Source: Telmatactis stephensoni (Eukaryota > Cnidaria > Anthozoa > Actiniaria > Isophelliidae). Taken from it: DNA of 64,000 bases. Shown in pieces: positions 1 to 11,565 of this stretch. The notes under the pieces are model-generated. The model worked only from the letters and a program-made list of their open reading frames with translations. It had not been told where the DNA came from and made no database searches. Positions within the stretch are counted from its first letter, which is position 1, and each line of letters begins with the position of its first letter. The DNA lies in assembly GCA_029948255.1 (NCBI GenBank), contig JALIZF010001433.1:186001-250000 (forward strand), in the 5' to 3' direction. Both the position numbers and the translations under genes were made by a program.

Positions 1-3000
1 AGAAAGAAAGAACAGGAAGAACTCGAAAAGTTACGGAAGGAAGAAGGGAAACGTAGGCAACCAGATGAAGATGATGAGGTATTTGATGTTGGTGACAAAC
101 CTCAAAATGTTAAAAAACTGGATAGCAATGTGATGTCGCCATTTCAGAAGAGCGGGAAAAGCCCCGACAGTTCATTAGGAAGAAAGAAAAGCAAAGATGA
201 CATTAGACAAGAACGAAAGCTTGCACGCAAAGAAAGTCGCAGCAAAATGAAACCAGATGAAGTTTTGTACGTGGAGGAGGCGACAGAAATCCACCAAAGT
301 CCCGAGACCTTTGAACCTTCTCAGAAGAATGTTGGAAAACTAGATGAGGCAAGATACCGCCAAATGTTTAGCGATGATCTAAGTGAAAAAGAAAGACGAA
401 AAAAGCAGTTAGAAGAAGAGCGAGTAAGACGCGAATTAGAAGAAATGGAAAGACAAAGAGAAGAAGAAGAAAGAAGATTCCAATTGGATTCACAAAAAGA
501 GTTGTCAAATGCACCAGTGACGGATAAACCACAGAACGTACACAAACTCGATTTCTCGCAGTTCTCTCATTTCCAACAGAAGAATACCGACGAGGTTTCC
601 ATTAAACAATCTGTCAAGACGTATCCAAGTAAACCTATAGAAAAGGAGAAAGAAAATATGCCCGAGAAAGAAACTATACAGATTTCACAAGTCCAAGAGG
701 TACACTCTGTTCCTTACTATGACGATGAAATTATCATTGAAGAGAAACCAAAGAAAACAAGCGTTGGTGCTCTTGATTTTAATCAAATCAGCAAATCGTT
801 CTCTAGTGAGTCTGAAGAAAAACAAAGGCGTTTAGAGCAACTTAAACGAGAAAGAATTCAACGAGAGAATGAAGAAAGAGAGCTTCTCTTACAGGAACAA
901 CAACGACTTCGTGATTTGTCACCACCGAGAGAATCCGAGGACTACGTAGTCAAGACAACAACTGTTGAAGATGTAGAATCTGCACCCATAGACCTTGAAG
1001 ACAATGAAATAGCAGTCGAGCAAAGTCCTAAGAAAAAGCGTCCGTCGACTAGACGTGGACAAATATATGAAGTCCTTCAATGAAGAGGCAGAAGAGAAAA
1101 GGAGGCGACTACAAGAGATGGAAAGAGAGAGAATACGAAGAGAGAAAGAAGAGCAAGAAATACTTTTGCTTGAACAGCAGCGTAAACGTGACCTGTCGCC
1201 TCCTCGGAAATCTGAGGATATCGTTGTCAAGGAAACAAGTGTCCAGGAAGTCCACTCAGCGCCAATGTACTTTGATGAGGACGAAAAATCACGTGAGCCT
1301 AGTCCAAAGAAAAGTGTTGGTCAGTTAGACATTGAAAAGTTTAGAAAATCCTTCAGTGACGAAGCGGAGGAAAAGAGAAGACGACTTATTGAAATGGAGA
1401 AGGACAGAATAAAGAGAGAAAACGAAGAGAGAGAAATACTCCTGCGAGAGCAGCAACGCCAGCGTGATTTGTCTCCTCCGACCTCAACAGAGGATGTTGT
1501 CAAGACAACGACAACACAGGAAGTACAATCGGTACCAGATTACGAAGAACAAAGTCGTAAGAAAAGTATTCCAGGTCAACTTGATGTCCAGAGGTATATG
1601 AAATCTTTCAGCGATGAAGCAGAGGATAAAAGAAGGCGACTACGTGAAATGGAAAAAGAAAGGATACGAAGAGAGCAAGAAGAGAGGGAAATCCTTTTGT
1701 TGGAACAACAGCGAAATATTGCAACATCGTCCCATGACCAAGATTACGTTGTCCAGGAAACGACTGTCCATGATGTAGAGTCGACCCCGACTGACTTTGA
1801 TGTCGATGTAAAACCCCGAAAGAGGTTTGATGATACTTCATCTATATCCACAAATAAACGGCTATACAATGGTAGAGAGTCCACTTTAGAAAGAGAAAGA
1901 GAACAGCAGTATTCAGTTGAAGAAAAGAGGAAAACTCCTGGTCTGTTAAACCTTGACAACATCATGCAAGTCGTTTCTCAACGAAGAAGACATGAAACGA
2001 AGACGTAAAATGGAAATGGAGCATGATAGACGTCTTCGTGACGAACAAGAAAAGGAGATGTCACGTCTAGAACGCAAAAGATCATCCACCTCATCCAATA
2101 CTATCAATGTCAGTGTCTTACAAGAAGTAGAAACATCTCCTTCTGAAGATATTTTCTTTGAAGAGAAAAACGTAAGAAATAAGCCTGACCTGGAAAGAAA
2201 AGAGAGCAAAAAGAGGGAGGAAATCCAAGTCAATCATGACGTTCAGTCTAGTGGAATAATTTATGAATATGATGACTCGACTCAAGAGAAAAAAGCTGTT
2301 GGAAAACTCGACTTGACTAAGTTTTCTCAATCAATTGACCAAGAAACTAGAGAAAGGGAAAGACGAAGTAGACAACTTGAGATCGAGAGATTGCGCTTGG
2401 AGCGGGAAGAAATGGAAAACCATTCTACAAACTCAGCGAGGTATGTCATTTTGTTTTCTTTTCCCACTCAAAACAAGAATTATCCCTGTCGTAAGCGGGC
2501 TCTTGGACTGATGAAATTCCAAATTTTTCTCCTTGCTTTGTGCAAAGGAGAAGGTCCCAGTTTTGATCAGTTATCACTATCATTGGCATAATCTCTTCAT
2601 TTGTGATTTTGCTGAAATACTCGATGGTATATTTTGGATAAATTGGTTGCCTAATGAGTATCGTCTACCTTTTGTTTTTACAAAACCAGCTATTAAAGTG
2701 GCGTCCTGCTTTCCCAAAACTGTGAGCGCGAAGATAGTTTTTCAAAAAGTTTTTTGTTTTTAATTCCGTAATAGGGTGGAAGATGATAGGAGCCGCGAGA
2801 GACAGTCAAATGTAGTAAGTAAAATGAAACAGTTTAAAATGTCATCAATACAAAGAAGGATTATTTGCGTTTACTTTGATGTACTTGTTAGTGTTATGCT
2901 TTTAAGTACCTTTGGGGTTAGGGTTTGTGTTAAAAAATACAATATGTACTTATTGACTGAGTGGGAGAGCTGGACGGAAAAATATTTGGCTCAAAGCAAT

Positions 3001-3573
3001 GCCATATATACGGACCGAGCAAAGCGAGGCATTTTATCATATAACATGATTTTTCTGATAAAAAGTGCTAAAAGACTCTGTAATACGAATAAAAATACAG
3101 CGCGAGGAAACGACCAGAGCCGGGCGAGTTTATCCGGCTGATCCCCATCACGTGACTTTTTCCGGAGGATTTGTTAAGAGCGCCATATGATGTGTACTAA
3201 GTCTTACCTAATACCAACCCTAAACCTAACCACAAGGTACTTACAAAAATCATATTGCAAACCACAACATACTTATTAAAACTAAATTGCACTCTTGGTT
3301 TTTGTTGTTGTTCTTTTTTTTCCCATAATACTTTTCTCACTAGTGTTTGATTGTCTTTAGGATGAAGACAGACCACGTCCTGGAAAACTAGACCTGAGTA
3401 AATTCTCAGCCTTCCAGGGAGGCCTTCGCGTTACTAAAGATGATACTGCGGTGAGGCGACGAGAGAAAACTCAACCCCGCCAGGCAAGACCTAAGAGCAT
3501 CGCAGGTACTTCATTCAAAGGGGTTGCTAATGGAGACGCTGGTTATAGAGAGTACCGTATAATTAATCAATAA
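1..3573 (+). CDS. Gene A: repeated coiled-coil protein with LDxxxF motifs (5' partial, two frame breaks)
   Basis: I do not recognise this family. Exons are 1-2440, 2775-2814 and 3361-3573 (stop TAA). The donor after 2440 is GTATGT, the acceptor before 2775 is TAG after a T-rich tract, the donor after 2814 is GTAAGT and the acceptor before 3361 is TTTAG; phases 2 and 0 match. The frame is already open at base 1, so the start lies outside. The protein is an array of roughly 85-110-residue units. Each has a VGxLDxxxFxxSF-like start, an E/R/K helix of about 50 residues (EEKRRRLxEMExERIRRE), DLSPPR, a TTTVxEVxSxP stretch and an acidic linker. The last unit ends PGKLDLSKFSAF plus a basic tail. There is no signal peptide or membrane segment, so a cytoskeletal or scaffold role is inferred. 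The frame moves +1 in the A-run at 1033-1037 and +1 near C1967; coding similarity continues on both sides. Caldesmon- or trichohyalin-like composition reflects low complexity, not homology. Confidence 0.75.
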
Positions 3574-4105
3574 TTTAGACAGTAGTTAGTAATTATGTAG
3601 GTATTATGTTATTTGATTCAGCATGATAAAAGCTAAAATCCAAGAAACACTAATCCACCTCTCACAACGTGATTACAATGAGTAAACAAATTCATTGCCA
3701 GGTTGCGCACGCAGCTTAAATGGCCGTTGACGGACCAAGGAAAACTATTTTATATTTTAAGTTTAAGTGTTAAAAGTTTTTATAGAGTGGTTTTCATAAA
3801 CCCGTGAAATAGATACTAAACTAATACACATTAGTGGACCCTAATTTAGCAATTTTTGTCTATTACTATAAAAAAATTATGCTTTTTTCTGGATTTGTAG
3901 CCCATCGAAGTTTGAAAATTGGGTTCAAAGCAAGGCTTAGAAATTAAGCTGCATGCTCAGCCTTGAGAAAACGGTCTATTGACTATACAAGCGTGCAATT
4001 TGCTGCACCACCAGTATTGAACGAGTCGTAAAGAGAAGTCAAATCAATTAGTGTGTTCGCCTGGTGGTAAATTGTGATGTATTATGTCTTAGTTCCAAGT
4101 CACCG

Positions 4106-4250
4106 TAGAGTGATTACACTTAACCCGTGAAATAGTTAGTAGACTACTAGTTACTAGTAAACCTTATTTCCATTGTTCTCTTTTGTCTCTATTGAACTAT
4201 TACACACTAAAATTCATTTAGTGTTTCACGGGTTGAGTGTAACGACTCTA
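4106..4250. mobile_element. MITE-like TIR element (CCCGTGAAA family)
   Basis: The left end TAGAGTGATTACACTTAACC leads into CCGTGAAAT. The right end is its imperfect complement (TTTCACGGGTTGAGTGTAAC then GACTCTA). At 145 bp with no reading frame, it is a non-autonomous hairpin element. Related copies lie at 4863-4980, 27712-27842, 31100-31305 and 34339-34484. Confidence 0.75.
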
Positions 4251-4862
4251 ACTTGATATTTGTGTTTAGAGTTGTTGCAAGTGGTCACAAACCATTTCAT
4301 TTAATGGTTTTAACTCTAAACGTGCTTCCTCCTTTGAACCGATAATTTACATCAAGTTAAGAATTATTATATTTCTTGAGTCAATTAATGTAAGAAGTTA
4401 AATCTAATTCTATCACAAAACATATAAAATATATCACGCACAATAATATTAAATGATCATACTGGAACAAAAACGAATTTGAACTTATCCTGCAACTATT
4501 TTTTGATAAACTGTAACAATGACAAAATCTCATTAACTTTACCCTGTCCGAATAATGTTTTCAGTTGCCGTCATTTTATCACAGATTTTCTAGATTGAGA
4601 AATGATATTGGCGTCCTTAATTAAACATATATACTGCTACAACACCTACAAATATATCCAATATCCATGCAAATAAATCCTTTATAAGACGCGTCTGCTA
4701 GCTACTACAAGGTTATTTGTCAAATTATATATACAGGATGCTACTGATTGTTTACAATCGCTTTATAATTAATAGCTTGTGATAGAAATATAAAAAGTAA
4801 CACATGGACACTTCGCTTAACGTTGGTCTATCCTTTACTATCACTATATGATTAGGTCATGA

Positions 4863-4980
4863 TAGATTGATTTTATTTAACCCATGAAGCAATAGTACGT
4901 ATAATAGTTAGAAGTAGGTTCTAGACCTATTGTATACTTTTGTTCTTTATCAACTTCACGGGTTAAATGCAATCACTCTA
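4863..4980. mobile_element. MITE-like TIR element (CCCGTGAAA family), diverged
   Basis: The ends are TAGATTGATTTTATTTAACC and CACGGGTTAAATGCAATCAC followed by TCTA. They match the family seen at 4106 and 34339 but are more decayed; length is 118 bp. Confidence 0.6.
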
Positions 4981-4984
4981 GAAA

Positions 4985-5269
4985 TATACAGATTTCAAAA
5001 AAGGTTGTCGTATGAGAGGTCTCAAGCCTACGCGACTAGACCAAAAGGGAGTATGGGTAGTTGCAAAATTTCCCTCTCTTTTTAGCATTGGTCTTGATTT
5101 TAGCATCAGGCAAATGAAGCTCTTTGATGTATTAGGTCATGTCAAGCTGAAGTTGAATTATGGTGTGGATATTTGTGTGGTTTTATAGCTTTAGTAATGT
5201 TTACCCATACTTCCTTTCGGGTGAGTCGCGTAGTCTTTTGCAGACAACGTTTATTGAAATAGGTGTATA
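4985..5269. mobile_element. TIR element ending in TATACACCTATTTCAA
   Basis: The right end is TTGAAATAGGTGTATA; the left end starts TATACAGATTTCAAAA. Further inside, both arms carry ACGCGACT and GTATGGGTA in inverted orientation, giving imperfect arms of about 80 bases. A related, longer element lies at 43621-44128, and a lone end is near 44600-44623. Confidence 0.65.
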
Positions 5270-7194
5270 CAGAAAGTAAAACGTTAACACTGGAGTGATT
5301 TAAAGTGATTACATTTAACCCGTGGAAGAAAGTTGATTATTTACTGAGTACCAGTTGTTGAAGACAACAATGGGTTTACAGTCTACTACTAAGTATGTGA
5401 GTGATGCAACCTGTTAAATTCGTAATTTCATTCTACACAGACGCATTCCAAACTATGATAGATACCACAGGAACAAGTTAATTCATCTTGTTGAATCGCA
5501 TACTAATTTACAACTAATTAAATATTCGATGTCATGATTGTAAGCTAAAACTATGTTTTCTATTGAAGTCTAGGTTCACTTTTGTAAAAGGTTTTGTAGA
5601 TTGATATAAAGTGCACAATAGTACTAACATTGTGTTTGTATGGATTTCTCTTTTCCCTGAAGAGCCACTTTCTTTACAGCCGCGATATCCGATGTTCAGT
5701 CGAGAACATGGTTTTTAATTCCGTATGTTTCTATTTTTCTCCACCTAAGGTTCATTTCCTTTGTTTAATAGGCCAGTACGATTTGATGGCATCATATATG
5801 ATAAACGAGTGTAAAAAAAAAAAAGCTTCGTCACATTCATCCATGTGACAAATATCAGGCAATGACGTAACAAGTGTGTAATTCGAGCAAATTCCTCAAG
5901 CCGACTTCAAGGTTGCGCGCTAAGGTCTTTGCGTTTTTGCAGTTTTCTTTGCGTTTGTACAGCTCTTTCATCCTAAAGATATCAGGAATTTTTTTTAGTT
6001 TATATTTTTGTAAAAGCAAAGGAATGTACGTGATGTTACGAGTATACGTAATGTAATGTTACGTACGTAACTGTCTACGTGGTCCTTCGAAATGACAGAT
6101 ATTAATCACTTGGTGAGAGGTGGTTCTTGATCACTGATCCACTTTGCGGTAATCGTTTTCTATTGTCTCACAAGCATAACCAATATTAAAAGATAACAAG
6201 AGTCTTTTATCGACCATAAAATACTATCATAAATGAATGTCCATCGTCACCAAACGGTCGTGTAGAATCAACCAATTCATACAGGGTCCGCAAAAGGGAG
6301 GGGTTGCGGGGTTATATAGACCCGTTATGTTTCAATTATTAAAAAGTACTTGAATGTTAGCTGGCATTACAAACGTTACGAATGAAACGTTAAAATGAGG
6401 ACTACTTGACATGGCGTTTGCTACACGCTATGGGTCATTATTGACACGATAACTGGCTCTCAATCACGCGAGAGCCAAAGTACCACTACATACATGCCAT
6501 TGCAGTGTAGACAACTGTTATACAATGCAAACAGTGCATCAAAACTTGGACTATTGCATGGTAACTTGTAGTTGTAATGATATATGTTTCAAGGGACACC
6601 TAAAAGTTGGAGCAATTTGAAGAGCTTCATTGGCCAAAGTATGTAAATGACTGTAACTACAACTGCTGTTACAGGTAAGAGTAAATCACCCGTTATTTCT
6701 GGTTACAGACCGTTGTGTATCACAATTGTGAAATCTACACTAGATTTGTAGTTGGTCAGAGATTACAGAGTTTGTAATATGTCTTACTTGAAGCGAACGA
6801 TAAAAACTGGGATGTAACAATAAATGATATTGATGAGGTTGTGTTTATAAGCGCAAACTTATCTAAAGTGTCAGGCATCTTCAATATGCAGTCGTTCGTT
6901 TGACAATCTATTTCATAACCAATATCAAGTCACCTGACACCTTCTTAGCTGGATCAATACAGTTCTTTCGATATTTGAAGGCAAACTATAACATCAATTT
7001 AATCAATACACTGATTTCACATTAAATACCTTGATAACGAAATACACTATCGGAAATATTGTTAAGGCAACGTTCGGTCACCATGGTGACATACCGTCCG
7101 TCCTATAATTAGAAAGTCCACATACCGTCTCCTCTCTCCAAAAGTCTTAATCCACACATCCAATTCCCATGTGGTTGCGTATCTGGGAGCTAAA

Positions 7195-7202
7195 TATAAA
7201 AG
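7195..7202 (+). promoter_or_regulatory. TATA-box-like motif
   Basis: TATAAAAG is followed by mixed sequence on the + strand. It could mark a promoter, possibly for an upstream untranslated exon of gene B, but no initiator or transcript boundary is visible. Confidence 0.15.
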
Positions 7203-7936
7203 CAGTAAGAACGAAACTGTGCATATATGGTCGTTTGGTTCTCACGGTGTCCCCTCAAGTTCATGATCAACTAAGCTATCGTTGAATAAGCGCCCGGGGC
7301 TAAAGAGCACTTACCGTATCGTCCACTGATACCTCGATCCACAAAAACGTTTTAGATTGTGGAGTATATTCAAATGACAAGTCGGTGAAAATTTATCAAT
7401 TTCATTTATAGGACGTCAATCTTATTATGTTACTGAATTTGTCGACATTTCATTTCATTAATATTACAGGTGAATTATTCGTGAATAAAACCGATTAAAG
7501 GCCTTACTCGTCAGTCTAGTTATCTGTCTACAAACAAGTCGTTTGGACGTGTTTCTTATCATTTTTAAATAGAGTTTATTTTTATTATATTATTGTATTT
7601 TTATTATAGTATAAACTTGGCTATTGAGCGCTGTTTAAAATTAAAGGCGCTCAAAGAGCTCATGTGGTTACTCCAATTTTTTAATATTTAGTTGCAAATA
7701 GTTGTACTCTGGCTACGGGAGTAGCTACAATCCCCGCCAATGGCGAAGTAGCTCGTGGATTGACCGAAATGACCACAGGAAGCCCAAACAATATATTTTA
7801 GTAAAATAACGAGTTTTCATTTGAAGACAAAAATCTAAATCAATAAATCAATAATTTTTTTAGCGAAAATAGAGTCATTAGCTATAAAAGAAAAAAAAAA
7901 TGTGTGAAAAAAAAGTGAAAAAAAAAAAATCAATCA

Positions 7937-8010
7937 CCGTCGTGGCCGTGGCTCGAACCCTAGACCTTTCGCTTGGGAAGCCATGGTTTATCCACTCGAC
8001 CATGCAGAAG
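7937..8010 (-). repeat. tRNA-like sequence, probably a degenerate SINE head
   Basis: Read on the minus strand it has an A-box-like TGGTCGAGTGG and, about 35 bases later, a B-box-like GGGTTCGAGCC, followed by a T-rich tract. The T-arm and acceptor stem do not pair properly, so a functional tRNA is unlikely; a SINE promoter relic fits better. Confidence 0.4.
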
Positions 8011-8144
8011 TTACACGTTTTCGGACAGTGAATTTTAGTATATTTATTGTCAGTGTGTTTACAATACAAATGCAAAAATGCTTCTTTCTAAAATGTCGCT
8101 ATAAATATAAAAGAAATTGCTTCATAAAACACTAATCCAATAAA

Positions 8145-8276
8145 CTAACTCAATATCCCTTTCTGTTGCTGTTTTCGGCTAGCGGACTCGATGGCGGCCT
8201 TCACGGCGCTCGGGACGGCGGCTTTCAGTCCTTTCAAAATGCCGAGTCTTCGTTTGTTTATCTTCTTTGACTCTTG
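8145..8276 (-). other. Possible coding exon for a small cationic amphipathic peptide
   Basis: Within AT-rich DNA this short GC-rich block on the minus strand is open for 43 codons to a TAG. It has no ATG, so it would be a 3' exon or a frame-broken ORF. It encodes a basic run (KKINKRR) and then a helix-forming alternation (GILKGLKAAVPSAVKAAIES) ending in basic residues and QQQ. The overlapping frame immediately upstream (about 8277-8320) also looks peptide-like, so a frame break of the kind seen elsewhere in the window is possible. The composition resembles secreted amphipathic peptides, but no signal peptide is joined to it and the function is unknown. It may be chance. Confidence 0.2.
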
Positions 8277-8725
8277 TCAGTGATGATAGAGTACGAACAC
8301 TAAAAGCTTGGTTGACTTTGATGTTGGAGTGAAAAAGATTTTTGTTGCTGGCTTCTCCTTTAATAACGTCTGTAATTTTTCGTGTGTATCAGTGGACATG
8401 TCTGAGAGTGCTTATTCAGTCACGCTATATATATGTTCCATGTTCAGTTTGTATCAATTCTAGAGCATGTGTTCTCCGACACGTTTATCTGCCTTTTAGT
8501 AACGACAGTAAAATTCATTGATTTTCCTTCTAGCTAGCTATTTTGAAACATATGTTTTCTGTGTTATCCAGAAGATGGGCATCGGAAGATCGGACCGATC
8601 TCGGAAAAGAGTCGGGCGTTCGGGTGTTACAGACTTCCACCCTTACATCGCGCCATAGCATAGTGGTACTCCGTCCTTTAGACGGGAGTAACCACAAAAA
8701 ACCAGAGCCATCCGAGAGTTTGAAG

Positions 8726-8733
8726 TATAAAAG
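8726..8733 (+). promoter_or_regulatory. TATA-box-like motif
   Basis: TATAAAAG followed by a relatively GC-rich stretch and TCATCATCG about 30 bases downstream looks like a core promoter. No gene can be assigned to it: the reading frames at 8543-8911 and 9141-9341 look non-coding. Confidence 0.2.
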
Positions 8734-11565
8734 CCAGAGCCGGTGTGAGTCCGAGAAAGCTCATCATCGTATATCAGTCAATATAAAAATCAATGTTATT
8801 GTATCAACTAATCGTGCATGGGCAACCGATGAATTCTTTCTTAAACAGATAATATTAAGAACTAAACCTCACTATGTATACACGGCTGGAATGTTTTTAA
8901 TCATCTCATGACTTTCCCATCAAAGTAATTGAATCAATAAATCACTTGTCGTTTTAACGGCCCATAAATAGCCAAAGATACTTGTTAACGCTTCAAAACC
9001 GCACGAACCATCTTCAAATTCCTTAATCTAAAAGGTAGATTTACCAGCTAAAAACATGCAAAAAAACCTTTGAAGGAAGGTTCTTGTATAAAGATATTAA
9101 TATCTTATGGAATTTATTAGCATTTTGATGTGATTGGTTATTGTGCGTTGGGAATCTCGAACTCACTGGTCGAATGTACTTTTCAAATGCAAATCTATCT
9201 TTTAATCCCACCTACTTAGCTATACCAAGATCAATATACAAGAGTGAATCATTATGCTATTGGACTGGGTCGCGTCGTAACAAAGTTTTCAAAGAGTTCG
9301 AACCAACTTCAAGCAGCAATCTGTGTACTTACTGTGAGTAGATTTTTGATTGTTTTGGTTAGTTTCTTTGAAGTATAATACTGATGTAACGCACGCATTT
9401 ACCTTGTATTTGTTTTAAAATACTTTGGATTTTATAAAATTCCATAAAAATTGACTCGCTGAAACGAATATACTATAATACATGACATGGCATAATACAT
9501 AATCCGTGACATGAAAAGTGTTGTATAAAATTATGAAATATTAATTGTATTTACAACCAATCCCAAGATTTTACTCTCTTTTTCGTGAGTTTCTTTCTTT
9601 TTGCAACTGCAAATGATTACTAAACTGAAAATTATTTAAATTCCGTTTCCAAATCAACAATTCTTTTCTGTGTATGTGTCCACGATATAGTTTGGTGGCT
9701 TTGTAAAGTTTGCGATGAACAAATTATTTCATCCGTGCTTCCTCATTTTATCCAAAAATGAAGTGTTCCATTATATGTTTACGAAAAAGTGTTGGCTACG
9801 CAGAATTTCTTGTCTGTACAATGTCTGAAAAGAGAAGCCTTACTGCTACCTTATTGCAAAAATATACCTGAGCTGGAATGTGCAATATCATTCCCATTGT
9901 TTGCCAGGAGTTTTAGATAGTGATATTTCTAGGATAAAAAGAGAGAACATTCTGGTTTGTTTATAAAAACGTCAAGCAAAAAGAACATTGCATTTACAGA
10001 GATTCATGAACTGTCATTTTGTGAATTATATTTCAATTATTACAACATGAAATATCTAATGATTTCTTATGGTTTTGTTCCTTCGTCACGAAAATCAGAA
10101 CAGTATTTACTGTTCTCAAAAGCGGCAACGTTTTAAGTTCCTTGCTTCAATGATTACACTAATGACGGAAACATGCGTTGACTTAGTGACAGCAAAGGAT
10201 ATTTCTTTCGATAGAAACTACAAATAGCAAATATCTTCAAATATTTAAATATTTATCAAATATTCATCAAAGCACTGTTGAGCATTCGACAAGACTCTGT
10301 GAATTTCTTGTAAAGAAAGGTTTTCTTCAGGAAAAGTTTTGTTCTGCTTGAGGCTTTTGATGGCGAGACTTATGACTACTGATTAGGTAAACGTTTGATT
10401 TTTATCACGTTTTCCTCAACACAGAATATCTTTACGCAAGATGCAAGATAACGTGATAACTTGGAAAAAAGAGAGAACGAGAATGATTTCCATTGGTGCA
10501 TGTTTTTCCATTGACGGGTTATTTAATTTCTATTCAAGGTAAAAACGGAAAGAAAAAAACAGCCTTCAGAGTCAGTAGCTTAAAGTCCCTATAAGCCCTA
10601 GCGAAAATATGTACATTTTTAAAAAGTTGAATATCTTGGGAAATATAATTAAAGCGAAATCAAAGATGTGAAGTTTTTTTACTGAGTATCTTTCTCCTCT
10701 ATTTCTCTCGCTACGCTCGTGGTTCCACTGGAGTTTTGGAACATTTCTTGAAACCATCCATGATCAATAAAGGTACAGATAATTGAAAACTATCTATTGG
10801 ATTTTTAGCAAATAATGCTACATAAGTTGATTATTACCACCATAAGCCAATGTCTCAACTTAACTTAACTACTCTGTCTGCTCTGTCATCCGATTATTAC
10901 TTTATAATCTTTAATTAATCATGATATTCGAAGTATACATTAGCTTAGTAGTAGCTAAAATCTGTTTACTCTTAGGTTATATATATATATAAGCTAATCA
11001 GTATCGTATTTCTGAATATAATGTTAAAGTTACACATATTTTGCAATCAAAATATCTCCGTGTAATTTTTTTCAATTGAAGATCACTGGCCATGCAAGTT
11101 ATCCTTGACACAATAACTGCAAGAAAACTCTTAAGCAAAATTATTAGAGCAGAAATGAATAGAATAATTCAAGTCATAAAATACAAAGAAATGTATGGAG
11201 TAAATCCATGAGTTGAGTCGATGACGTCACTGACACCTAAAAAGAACGCTAAAAATCTAGTACTTCCCTTTTGAATTCTAAAAAGATTTTTTAACTGATG
11301 ATCAATAGACCCTTGAAGATTTATTTCACGAAGTTTCTGCTAAAAAGAATTTCGCCGTTTTTTGATCAGAGTAGCAATTTAAGAGGCCAAGTTCTTTTTA
11401 GAGAAATCATTTCTGACTAGACTTTATAAGCACTTTAAGACAAATACCCACAAGTAAACTTGAGGCCAACTATGCGCACTTTACCTTTCTCAATCAGCGG
11501 CATATTTTATGGGACCTCAAATCTCAAAGCTTGCAACAGTACATTTGAAAGAAAAATAAACGGAG

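Larger units (their letters stand above)
3574..11565. other. Intergenic region with no convincing large gene
   Basis: This AT-rich stretch separates genes A and B. It contains short TIR elements at 4106-4250, 4863-4980 and 4985-5269, and isolated single ends of the CCCGTGAAA family near 3785 and 5305. It also has a tRNA-like stretch near 7937-8010 (-), a GC-rich small basic reading frame at 8145-8276 (-), and TATAAAAG boxes at 7195 and 8726. From about 8.9 to 11.5 kb I see only AT-rich sequence with no supported coding. 5' untranslated exons of gene B could lie here but cannot be placed. Confidence 0.6.

Noticed and set aside
7937..8010. Functional tRNA gene on the minus strand
   Set aside because: A and B boxes are present, but the T-arm, anticodon stem and acceptor stem do not pair.
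8543..8911. 122-codon + strand frame
   Set aside because: It has no domain and its codon use is unlike the real genes nearby; the start shown is not a convincing ATG context.
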